Below the pieces are notes generated by a model. It saw only the letters and a list, made by a program, of their open reading frames with translations. It had not been told where the DNA came from and ran no database searches. A DNA stretch of 64,000 bases. It comes from Strigops habroptila. Lineage: Eukaryota > Chordata > Aves > Psittaciformes > Psittacidae. Location: positions 72,093,787 to 72,157,786 of the forward strand of contig NC_044282.2 in the NCBI RefSeq assembly GCF_004027225.2, given 5' to 3'. The position numbers and the translations under genes were made by a program. Positions 1-7,602 of this stretch are shown here, in pieces; the stretch's first letter is position 1, and the number at the start of each line of letters is the position of its first letter.

Positions 1-760
1 CGCTCCCACCCCCGGCAGCGGCGGTGTCCCCCCTCACAGCCCGCCCCGTACCTCTCCAGCTGAGGCGCAGGTTCCACTCGTAGAAGAAGATGAGTTTCCC
101 TTTGCGGCTGTTGCAGGACGCTTCGCCTTCCACGTGCTTCAGGTCGCTGATCTCGCAGCGCCCGGCCTCGCCCTCCACCACCAGCCCCACCAGCACCTCC
201 TTCAGCTTGCTCTTCGACCAGCTGGTCGCGTCCCGCTCCGTCCTGGCCCGGGGAAGCCAGTTAACCGCGGATCCATGTGTCCCGTCCCCCCCCCGATTCC
301 CCTTTCTCCCCCTCAGGGGCCGCCTCTCACCAGTGCCAGTTGTTGACGTTGGTGGCGTCCGCGCGTTCCTCCACGATCCACCGCGGGTCCCCCTGGCCCC
401 ACTTGGCCATGGCGCCGCCTCAGCCCCGGCCCCGCGGCACAACCGCCGCCGCCGCCCGCACCGAAGGTGCCAGAACCTTCCCCGCCCCCGCTCCGTGCGC
501 CGGAGGAAGAGGAAGGCGAGCCCGCGCCGCCCTTCCTCAGCCCGCCCCACAGCCCGCCCGCCTCAGGAGGCAGCGGGGAGGAGGGAGGGAGGCGCCGCTG
601 GACGCGGCCGGGGAAGGCGGCACCCGCGGGGTCGCTGCCCGCCCCGCTCCCTGGCACGGCCGGGTTCTGAGCCGGAGGGGAACCGGCGCCCCCCCCGGGG
701 AGGGCGGGCGAGACGGTGCCGGGTGAGCGGCGCCGCAGGGCGGGAGCGAGCCGGTCATGG
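1..760. promoter_or_regulatory. CpG island at the AHSA2 5' end
   Basis: The stretch is very rich in G, C and CpG, unlike the AT-rich DNA that follows. It contains the first two coding exons of the AHSA2-like gene on the minus strand and the DNA upstream of its ATG (411-760). This is the usual form of a vertebrate housekeeping promoter. I see no TATA box. Long open frames here on both strands are a by-product of the GC content. Confidence 0.75.
52..410 (-). CDS. AHSA2: AHA1-type activator of HSP90 ATPase, exons 1-2 (partial gene)
   Basis: Exon 1 is 331-410 (ATG at 410-408, donor GTGAGA) and exon 2 is 52-242 (donor GTACGG); later exons lie beyond the left edge. The protein starts MAKWGQGDPRWIVEER and contains the NxNNWHW signature at about residues 21-27, which in the AHA1 family takes part in HSP90 stimulation. 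The second exon encodes the start of the N-terminal Aha1 domain (SRKGKLIFFYEW). Known role: a cytosolic co-chaperone that binds the HSP90 middle domain and speeds its ATPase. The GQGDP start and the DATSWSK segment fit AHSA2 better than AHSA1, and the SANBR-like gene on the same strand to the right supports this. The family call is firm; the paralogue call is likely. Confidence 0.85.
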
Positions 761-763
761 AGT

Positions 764-1017
764 TAACCGGGTTGGAAAAGAGCTTTAAGATGATCAAGTC
801 CAACCGTTCCCAGCACTGCCAAGGCCACCACTAACCCATGGCACTGAGGCCTCGGCTGCACGGTGTGTGAACACTTGCAGGGACGGTGACTCCAGCACAG
901 CCCTGGGCAGCCTGTTCCAATGCCTGAGCACCCTCTGGAGAAGGAATTGTTCCTCAGCTCCATCTAACCCTCCCCTGGAGCAGCTTGAGGCCGTTTCCTC
1001 CTGTCCCATCACTTGTT
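764..1017 (-). repeat. Old CR1 LINE 3' fragment
   Basis: On the plus strand it reads as a reverse-complement CR1 tail: TTAAGATGATCAAGTCCAAC at the left, then GGGCAGCCTGTTCCAATGCC. It is diverged, hence an older copy than most others here. It lies between the AHSA2 CpG island and the provirus. Confidence 0.75.
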
Positions 1018-1123
1018 ACATGGGGAAGTCTTGCTCTGAGGAGGAGTTCCGAGCAGAGGAACAGCGAAACCCACATCCGAGGTGTACTTCAAGTAACAAC
1101 ACGGCAGCACACGGGGAAGCGGT

Positions 1124-1129
1124 TTTATT
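1124..1129 (-). terminator. Candidate polyadenylation signal of the cadherin gene, cut off by the provirus
   Basis: The minus strand reads AATAAA here. Joining 10269 to 1147 (the pre-insertion allele, after removal of one CACG copy) puts it about 230 bases downstream of the cadherin stop codon. No AATAAA or ATTAAA is seen on the minus strand between the stop codon (10482) and the provirus (10269). I infer that this was the native poly(A) signal and that the retrovirus now separates it from the coding region. Confidence 0.5.
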
Positions 1130-1147
1130 GTCTCGCCCTTTTACACG

Positions 1148-1648
1148 TGTGAGAAACTATGGACTAGGATATTGTTTATTAAGATTTATGTTAAGCTCAA
1201 TGTAAAGGTTAGGCAACAAAAGATGTGAAATCGCTTATGCAAACAGCTACCAGACACCGCTTGCTTAAGATAAGATAACCACAATCGCGAGATAACCGCC
1301 AGACTTCCAGGAACCGACAGAAATAGGACAAACAACCCCATATAAGGACATATGAATGAGGGGTCAACTATGGGACAAAGGAGGAAGACTTCTTACTTCG
1401 GCCTCAACGACCACCAGGAGGCAGAAAACGACCCCCTAACAACAACTGAAGCATGCGCAGAGTACCTCCACTACTTCATGAACACGGAAGTAAAGATGCA
1501 CAAAAGGGACTGTTTGAACTGCTCAGAACGGCAGTTGGCGGAGCGCAGACTCCCCTGTCGTCCAGCGCTGTTTTTGCTCATATTCTACTTGCTATAATTA
1601 ATAACATTTTAATTGGATTATGATCCGTTGTGGTCTCAATTTATGACA
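1148..1648 (+). repeat. 5' LTR
   Basis: Starts TGTGAGAAAC and ends TTATGACA, directly before the primer-binding site region. TATAAGG at 1341-1347 is the probable TATA box, so U3 should end near 1370. It differs from the 3' LTR at five positions; one of these turns the AATAAA of the 3' copy into AATAAC here (about 1600-1605). A minus-strand AATAAA (plus TTTATT) lies near its left end. Confidence 0.93.
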
Positions 1649-1653
1649 ATTTC

Positions 1654-1671
1654 TGGTGCCGTGACTCGGAT
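1654..1671 (+). other. Primer-binding site, tRNA-His type
   Basis: The 18 bases TGGTGCCGTGACTCGGAT begin five bases after the LTR end. They match the PBS complementary to the 3' end of tRNA-His as known from HERV-H. The short spacer (ATTTC) between LTR and PBS is slightly longer than the usual two or three bases. Confidence 0.85.
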
Positions 1672-1851
1672 AAGGAACGGTGGGCTTTGGTCCTCCGGGG
1701 AGGCGCCCCGCGACATTTCGCGGCCCCGCGACCAACAGCTCACTCCAACCTTACCGACGAACCTAAATTCTAGGATATTGAGCAAAAAAAAAAGACCGGT
1801 AAAATCCCATAAAATTCTGTGCACGGGAGTCCGGACGAAGACGCAGGACGC

Positions 1852-1857
1852 GTAAGT
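1852..1857 (+). promoter_or_regulatory. Candidate major splice donor of the provirus
   Basis: GTAAGT in the context CGC|GTAAGTATA lies in the leader between PBS and gag, where the donor for the spliced env message is expected. No other donor as good is visible in the leader. Use of the site is inferred. Confidence 0.5.
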
Positions 1858-2047
1858 ATATTGCGAAGTTGTTCGCGGGTTTGCCGTTCGGGCGGGATTG
1901 GGTTTCCTGGATTATAACGAACGAGAGGTTCGATATACTGAACCAAGCGAGTGTGGACCCTTTAGTACTGCGTTTCCCACCTCCCGCGAGGGACTGGGCC
2001 AGGAACAAGGGGAGCGAGTGAGTGTGTGTCTGTGGATAATCCAGAAG

Positions 2048-3457
2048 ATGGGGGCGAAGGGCAGCAAGCCTTCGACTCCCATGGGGAGGGTACACACTGT
2101 ACCTAAGAATACCCCTCTGGCATATATCTTAGACAATTGGAGATATTTCCCTGGAACCCTAGGGAAAGATAAGCAAAAAATGATAGAATATTGTACTAAG
2201 ATATGGGGAGGGAAGAAGATTTCTAAAAATGTCTTTTGGCCAGTCTATGGGTCAGAAGAAGATTGGGTAAGACAGCAATTAAACCTCTGGGTTAATAATA
2301 AAAAACCTCTTAAACCGGAGGAGAGTCAATATGCGGAACTGTGGCTAGAAAGACCGGGAGCTAGACTCTACCCGCTGAATGAAATAAAAACTAAACAAAA
2401 GAAAAAGAAGGAAGAGTTAGATGAAACCCTTCTAACCCCCCCTCCTTACATTCCTCCTCCTGCTCCCGCAGAAGTCCCCAGAGCGCCCACTCCCCCACCA
2501 GAGTCGGAACAAGGGTCTCCCCCTCTTCCTAGACGCGTAACTAGAAGTCAAAAAGGGGCAGCTCAGATGTACCCCCTAAGGGAAATACCCATGGGGGGAC
2601 CTCAACCTGTGATCGGATATATTTCCGTACCCCTAAACTCGGCTGACCTACGAGATTTTAAAAGAACCGAGATGGGAAACTTAATTGAGGACCCACTGGG
2701 AGTGGCAGAAAGATTAAATCAATTTTTGGGACCAAACCTTTATACTTGGGATGAGATGCAATCTATCCTTGGTCAATTATTTACTACCGAGGAAAGAGAT
2801 ATGATTAGACGAGCAGGAATGAGACTGTGGGATGCTCAACATGCCCAGGGACCCCAAGCAGATATTAAATGGCCACTTCAAAGACCTAATTGGGATAATC
2901 AGGATCCGGTGCATAGAACTCATATGCAGGACCTGAGAACTATAGTAATTCAGGGAATTAGAGAAGCAGTACCCCGTGGCCAGAATATCAATAAAGCATT
3001 TAATGAAATGCAAAAGAAAGATGAAAGCCCTACTGAATGGCTGGAACGACTGAGGAAAGCCCTTCAGCTGTACTCTGGGGTAAATCCAGACGACCCTTTA
3101 GGGCAAGCGCTCCTCAAAACTCAGTTTGTGGCAAAATCATGGGAAGATATCAGAAAGAAGATTGAAAAGTTAGAAGACTGGCAGAATAGAGGGTTGGATG
3201 AATTATTGAGGGAAGCTCAGAAAGTCTACGTAAGGCGGGAAGAAGAGAGCAGCAAGCGACAAGTAAAAATGATGGTAGCAGCGGTCAGAGAGGATCGCAA
3301 AGGACGAACTGGTGAACACAGATCTGCTGGAACGAAACAAGGGAACGTAATAGTAAAGAAGGAGCAGAGATGTTGTTTTTACTGTGGAAAGAAGGGACAT
3401 ATAAAGAAGAATTGCAGAGAAAGGATCAGGGATGAGGAAATATTGAAAACGGAATAG
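2048..3457 (+). CDS. gag: ERV gag polyprotein, open
   Basis: 469 codons from the ATG at 2048, ending in UAG at 3455-3457. The start MGAKGSK is a myristoylation-type matrix N terminus, which decides this ATG. A proline-rich segment with PPPY (about 2443-2455) is a late-domain motif. The capsid contains a major-homology-like stretch (MQKKDESPTEWLERL, about 3007-3051). Nucleocapsid has a single CCHC knuckle (C-x2-C-x4-H-x4-C, about 3373-3414) with basic flanks, the gammaretroviral arrangement. The frame is open upstream to 1856, but without an ATG and without a hydrophobic signal, so a glyco-Gag-like extension is not supported. Pol follows in the same frame. Confidence 0.92.
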   Translation: MGAKGSKPSTPMGRVHTVPKNTPLAYILDNWRYFPGTLGKDKQKMIEYCTKIWGGKKISKNVFWPVYGSEEDWVRQQLNLWVNNKKPLKPEESQYAELWLERPGARLYPLNEIKTKQKKKKEELDETLLTPPPYIPPPAPAEVPRAPTPPPESEQGSPPLPRRVTRSQKGAAQMYPLREIPMGGPQPVIGYISVPLNSADLRDFKRTEMGNLIEDPLGVAERLNQFLGPNLYTWDEMQSILGQLFTTEERDMIRRAGMRLWDAQHAQGPQADIKWPLQRPNWDNQDPVHRTHMQDLRTIVIQGIREAVPRGQNINKAFNEMQKKDESPTEWLERLRKALQLYSGVNPDDPLGQALLKTQFVAKSWEDIRKKIEKLEDWQNRGLDELLREAQKVYVRREEESSKRQVKMMVAAVREDRKGRTGEHRSAGTKQGNVIVKKEQRCCFYCGKKGHIKKNCRERIRDEEILKTE

Positions 3458-3475
3458 GAGAGTCAGGGGCTCTAT
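3455..3475 (+). promoter_or_regulatory. Probable gag-pol UAG read-through site
   Basis: Gag ends with UAG and pol continues in the identical frame with no other stop until 6940. The bases after the stop (UAGGAGAGUCAGGGG) closely resemble the start of the read-through signal of murine leukaemia virus, where a downstream pseudoknot promotes insertion of glutamine. I did not fold the RNA. Confidence 0.65.
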
Positions 3476-6400
3476 ATCTTAGGGGACCGGAGTCATCATG
3501 AGCCCTTGATAAAATTAAAAATAGGTCCCCATAAACAAGAGTTCACCTTTTTAGTAGACACTGGGGCTGAGAAATCAACTATTAAGCAAATACCTGAGGG
3601 ATGTAAAGTTTCCCCTGAAAAAGTACAAGTAATTGGGGCAAAAGGAGAACCCTTTAAAGTAAGCAAAATCAAAAATGTGGTATTCGAAACTGAAAATAAA
3701 TTTGGAATGGGTGAACTCTTGCTCGTCCCTGAAGCAGAATTTAATCTGTTAGGACGAGATTTAATTGTTGAATTGCAATTAGGAATTAAAGTGAAAAATC
3801 AAGAGCTAACAGTGTCTGCTTATCCTTTGACCGTGGATGATCAAAAACAAATTAACCCCGATGTCTGGTACTCTCCGGACACAATTAGTAGACTGAAAAT
3901 CCCACCGATTAAAATCCGACTTTCCGAACCCCACATACCTGTGAGGGTAAGGCAATATCCCATATCCCTAGAAGGACGGAGGGGATTAAAACCAGAAATT
4001 GATCGATTATTAGCACAAGGAATCTTAGAGCCTTGTATGTCACCCTTTAACACCCCCATTCTGCCTGTAAAGAAACCAAATGGGAAATATCGACTCGTAC
4101 ATGATTTAAGGGAAATAAACAAAAGAACTATCACCCGGTTCCCTGTAGTAGCAAATCCATACACACTGCTAAGCAAGCTAGGACCCCATAACTCCTGGTA
4201 TAGTGTGGCTGATTTAAAGGATGCCTTTTGGGCCTGTCCACTGGCAGAAGAATGCCGTGATTATTTTGCTTTTGAATGGGAAGACATAGAGACAGGCCGT
4301 AGACAGCAATTGAGATGGACTGTGCTTCCCCAAGGGTTCACTGAGTCCCCTAATCTGTTTGGACAGGCCCTGGAAGAGCTCTTAAAAGAATACCAGGTAC
4401 AAACGGGAAACGTGCTGTTACAGTATGTAGATGATCTGCTCATAGCAGGGAATAATAAGGAGGATGTAAGAAAAGAAAGCATTCAACTCCTAAACTTTCT
4501 TGCACAAAAGGGACTACGGGTATCACAAGAAAAGTTACAATTTGTGGAGGAAAAAGTGAAATATTTGGGGCATTATTTGTTTAACGGCAAGAAGATATTA
4601 GATCCAGAGCGCATTAAAGGAATTCTGGAATTACCTATGCCTGTCACTAAGAGGCAAATTCGGCAGGCATTAGGGCTGTTTGGGTATTGTAGGCAATGGA
4701 TAGAGAACTACAGCTTTAAAGTTAAATTTTTATATGAACAACTGTCTAAAGACAAAATACCCAAGTGGACCCCTCAGGATCAAGAGCAGTTTGTCAGTCT
4801 CAAAAGGGAGCTAAGTCAAGCACCGGTTTTAAGCCTACCAGATTTAAAGCGGCCATTCCATTTATTTGTTAACATACATGAAGGAACGGCATTCGGAGTA
4901 TTAACTCAGGAATGGGCCGGACAAAAGAAACCGGTGGCATACCTATCAAAGCTGTTGGACCCTGTGAGCAGGGGTTGGCCGAGTTGTTTACAAATCATTG
5001 TTGCTGCTGCCTTATTACTTGAGGAAACGAATCGCATTACCTTTAATGGAGAAGTTGCCTTATATGCGCCTCATAACATCAGGGGAGTGTTACAACAAAA
5101 AGCAGAAAAATGGCTTACAGATAGCCGATTATTAAAGTATGAGGGAATACTTATAGAATCCCCTAAACTATCTTTGAAAACTATTGGAGCAGTTAACCCC
5201 GCTGAATTTTTGTACCCAGGAGAAGGTAATGAACTATTGCACAATTGTTTTCAAACAATTGAACAGCAGACACGCATTAGGCCAGACTTAGAAGAAGAAG
5301 AACTACAATGTGGAGAAGTATTATTTATAGATGGGTCATCACGAATAGTGGAAGGTAAACGATTGTCCGGATATGCCATCGTTAAGTTGGAAAAAGGAGA
5401 ATTTAAGACAATAGAATCAGGCCCCCTGAGTGCCAGCTGGTCGGCTCAAGCCTGTGAGCTGTATGCATTGTGGAAAGCATTAGTGTCACTGAAGGGAAAG
5501 GATGGAACTATATATACAGACTCACGCTATGCGTTCGGAGTAGTACACACTTTTGGAAAAATATGGGAGGAAAGAGGATTTGTTAACTCACAGGGAAAAG
5601 AACTGATACACCCGGAATTAATTCGGCGAGTTCTGGGGGCATTGAAAATGCCGAATAAAATAGCAGTTGTACATATAAAGGGACACCAGCGAGGTACAAG
5701 TTATCAAGTTAGGGGAAATAATGCAGCTGATACAGAAGCAAAACGAGTGGCAGGCAATTATAGTATGATTTTGACTATGCAACAAGTACCTGTTAGCAAA
5801 AATTTGAGTTTTGAGTCTGCAGAAAAGGAAAAACTAGAACAAATGGGAGCTAAGGAACAAGATGGTAAGTACATATTGCCAGATGGGAGAGAAGTCTTGC
5901 CGAAAGGCATAGCACTCGAGATATTTTCAAAAATACACAGTAAAACACACTGGGGAACCCAGGCGTTAGTTGATCATTTCAATCAACAGTTTGCCTGTAT
6001 AGGCGTATATAACATAGCAAAGACAGTCACGGCAGCCTGCGAGACCTGTCAAAAGGTTAATCGAAGCAACATGAGACAAAAACCTCTTGGAGGACGTTCC
6101 CCAGCATACAGACCTTTCTCACACATACAAGTGGATTTTACTGAACTACCCAGGGTAGGGCGTTACAAATATTTATTAGTAATGGTGGATCATTTAACAC
6201 ATTATGTTGAGGCTTTTCCTACCTCCAAGGCAACTGCTAACCAGGTTACTAAAGTGTTACTTGAACACATTATACCTCGATATGGAGTACCTGAAGTAAT
6301 CGACTCGGACAGAGGAACACACTTTGTGTCAAAAATTGTTAAAGATCTAGCTGAAAGCTTGGGGATTAAGTGGGAATACCATACACCATGGCATCCACAA

Positions 6401-6940
6401 AGTTCGGGAAAAGTTGAAAGGATAAATGGAGAAATCAAAACTATTTTGACTAAATTAATGATAGAAACCAAATTATCATGGATTACGTGCCTACCCATGG
6501 CACTATTAATTCTCAGAACCAGACCCCGAGCAGATGTAGGAATATCAGCGTTTGAAATGGTGTATGGAATGTCTTATAGAATTGAAAGTCCACAAACAAA
6601 TGTTTTAATTCGAGACCGTATGATTAATGAATATGTTTCACAATTAGCAGAACATCGTAACAAGCTTTGGGAACATGGACTGATTGTACAACGACCCCCG
6701 TTGGACTTAAAAATTCACAATGTTAAACCTGGGGATTGGATATTGATTAAAGTGTGGAAGGAAGAAACCCTAAAACCCAATTGGGAGGGACCTTATCTTG
6801 TTTTGCTTACAACAGAAACAGCTGTCCGAACTGCTGAGCGTGGATGGACTCATGCCAGTCGCATTAAAGGCCCAGTGACGAGACCCCACTGGAAAGTAAT
6901 CAGTACTCCAGGTGACACCAAGATAACCCTGAAAAGATAA
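3458..6940 (+). CDS. pol: ERV pol polyprotein (protease, RT, RNase H, integrase), open
   Basis: 1160 codons in frame with gag, made by read-through of the UAG. In order: aspartic protease with VDTGAE (about 3554); reverse transcriptase with LPQGF and the YVDD catalytic box (4424-4435); RNase H with its acidic residues in FIDGSS, ELYALW and YTDSRYA (about 5329-5540) and a GNNAADTEAK end; integrase with the zinc-binding HHCC region (about 5935-6050), the catalytic aspartates in VDFTEL and DSDRGTHF and the glutamate in GKVERINGEIK, then GPY/F (WEGPYLVLL, about 6784). There is no frameshift or internal stop. The final codons do not overlap env, unlike in many gammaretroviruses; a 660-base gap follows. 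Confidence 0.93.
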   Translation, partial: ESQGLYILGDRSHHEPLIKLKIGPHKQEFTFLVDTGAEKSTIKQIPEGCKVSPEKVQVIGAKGEPFKVSKIKNVVFETENKFGMGELLLVPEAEFNLLGRDLIVELQLGIKVKNQELTVSAYPLTVDDQKQINPDVWYSPDTISRLKIPPIKIRLSEPHIPVRVRQYPISLEGRRGLKPEIDRLLAQGILEPCMSPFNTPILPVKKPNGKYRLVHDLREINKRTITRFPVVANPYTLLSKLGPHNSWYSVADLKDAFWACPLAEECRDYFAFEWEDIETGRRQQLRWTVLPQGFTESPNLFGQALEELLKEYQVQTGNVLLQYVDDLLIAGNNKEDVRKESIQLLNFLAQKGLRVSQEKLQFVEEKVKYLGHYLFNGKKILDPERIKGILELPMPVTKRQIRQALGLFGYCRQWIENYSFKVKFLYEQLSKDKIPKWTPQDQEQFVSLKRELSQAPVLSLPDLKRPFHLFVNIHEGTAFGVLTQEWAGQKKPVAYLSKLLDPVSRGWPSCLQIIVAAALLLEETNRITFNGEVALYAPHNIRGVLQQKAEKWLTDSRLLKYEGILIESPKLSLKTIGAVNPAEFLYPGEGNELLHNCFQTIEQQTRIRPDLEEEELQCGEVLFIDGSSRIVEGKRLSGYAIVKLEKGEFKTIESGPLSASWSAQACELYALWKALVSLKGKDGTIYTDSRYAFGVVHTFGKIWEERGFVNSQGKELIHPELIRRVLGALKMPNKIAVVHIKGHQRGTSYQVRGNNAADTEAKRVAGNYSMILTMQQVPVSKNLSFESAEKEKLEQMGAKEQDGKYILPDGREVLPKGIALEIFSKIHSKTHWGTQALVDHFNQQFACIGVYNIAKTVTAACETCQKVNRSNMRQKPLGGRSPAYRPFSHIQVDFTELPRVGRYKYLLVMVDHLTHYVEAFPTSKATANQVTKVLLEHIIPRYGVPEVIDSDRGTHFVSKIVKDLAESLGIKWEYHTPWHPQSSGKVERINGEIKTILTKLMIETKLSWITCLPMALLILRTRPRADVGISAFEMVYGMSYRIESPQTNVLIRDRMINEYVSQLAEHRNKLWEHGLIVQRPPLDLKIHNVKPGDWILIKVWKEETLKPNWEGPYLVLLTTETAVRTAERGWTHASRIKGPVTRPHWKVISTPGDTKITLKR

Positions 6941-6944
6941 CGTA

Positions 6945-7085
6945 ATGATAAAGACTTTATTTGATTATTTTGCCGCATTACCTTTCGGTATAAAGTGTGT
7001 ATTGCTGTTTATATTTGCTATAATTATTTCTCTTTTTTTCTATTATATATGGAAGCGTACAAAGTGTGTTGAAGGAAATTGCTAA
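6945..7085 (+). CDS. Small single-pass membrane ORF between pol and env (46 aa)
   Basis: It starts five bases after the pol stop with ATG (6945) and ends with TAA at 7083-7085. After about 17 residues comes a strongly hydrophobic stretch (CVLLFIFAIIISLFFYYIW) followed by basic WKRTK and CVEGNC. The layout fits a type III or signal-anchor membrane peptide. It ends just upstream of the ATG of the next ORF in another frame. I know no homologue. It could be chance or the relic of a longer gene; the run of hydrophobic codons and tight spacing argue for something real. Confidence 0.45.
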   Translation: MIKTLFDYFAALPFGIKCVLLFIFAIIISLFFYYIWKRTKCVEGNC

Positions 7086-7089
7086 ACTT

Positions 7090-7446
7090 ATGCAACCTCA
7101 CAATATTAAATATAGAAGATATGTTGATGTAAATAATATATGCACTCTAGATATACGAATTAGGTGTAATGATTTGAACTGCAATTGTTATCCATTTGCT
7201 TGTTTTAGGTGTAAGGTATGCCAGGATAAATGGTGGACACATTGTGAATGTGGATACCCTCCAATAGGAGTTTGCACACAGTGTTGGAAAATCCAAAGAA
7301 CTCTCACTGAGTGGAAATTAAAACAATTAGAGTCTAAACAAGAAATTATTCGGGAATCCCATGAGTGGTGGGAAATTTTTTGCCAAAGGAATAAACCCTC
7401 AATATTATTGCTACCACTCCAACGAACCAGTCCCCTTTGTAGCTGA
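7090..7446 (+). CDS. Cysteine-rich accessory ORF between pol and env (118 aa)
   Basis: ATG at 7090, stop TGA at 7444-7446; the ORF is open a little further upstream but without ATG. It has about 13 cysteines, densest in residues 30-68 (NCNCYPFACFRCKVC, then HCECGYPP and CTQCWK), resembling a zinc-binding or disulfide-rich module, followed by a charged, probably helical segment (TEWKLKQLESKQEII) and a hydrophobic end. It has no signal peptide of its own. Simple gammaretroviruses carry no gene here. The cysteine spacing resembles the Env cytoplasmic tail of the same provirus. Function unknown; a regulatory or accessory protein is one possibility, a decayed leader exon another. Confidence 0.6.
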   Translation: MQPHNIKYRRYVDVNNICTLDIRIRCNDLNCNCYPFACFRCKVCQDKWWTHCECGYPPIGVCTQCWKIQRTLTEWKLKQLESKQEIIRESHEWWEIFCQRNKPSILLLPLQRTSPLCS

Positions 7447-7602
7447 AATTTTGGTTATAAAGTGCAGAAGAGAAGTACTGACAAAGCAAGAAGTACTCTT
7501 GCTTTGCCCCATTAGTTAAAGCTGCAAAGTGGGAAGCCTATATAAACAGGCAGAAAGCCCGAAACAGCTGTTCTCCTGAAGAATTCCCTTGCTGCCAAGA
7601 AG
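7447..7602 (+). other. ERV spacer before env
   Basis: Short stretch without an ORF between the cysteine-rich ORF and env. The env splice acceptor should lie here or inside the preceding ORF; candidates such as CTGCAAAG and TGCCAAG are too weak to choose between. Confidence 0.4.

Noticed and set aside
1-410. AHSA1 instead of AHSA2
   Set aside because: The N-terminal residues GQGDP and DATSWSK and the neighbouring SANBR-like gene favour AHSA2; AHSA1 has a different second exon as I recall it.
90-803. Several overlapping 60-230 codon ORFs on both strands in the CpG island
   Set aside because: They overlap the AHSA2 exons in wrong frames, are rich in Pro, Arg, Ala and Gly, and follow from the lack of AT-rich stops in GC-rich DNA.
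1856-2047. Glyco-Gag-like N-terminal extension of gag
   Set aside because: The frame is open for about 64 codons, but it has no ATG and no hydrophobic signal segment; the splice donor also lies at its left edge.
3455-3457. UAG at the end of gag as a disabling mutation
   Set aside because: Pol continues in the same frame and the following bases resemble the MLV read-through context, so a programmed stop is more likely than damage.
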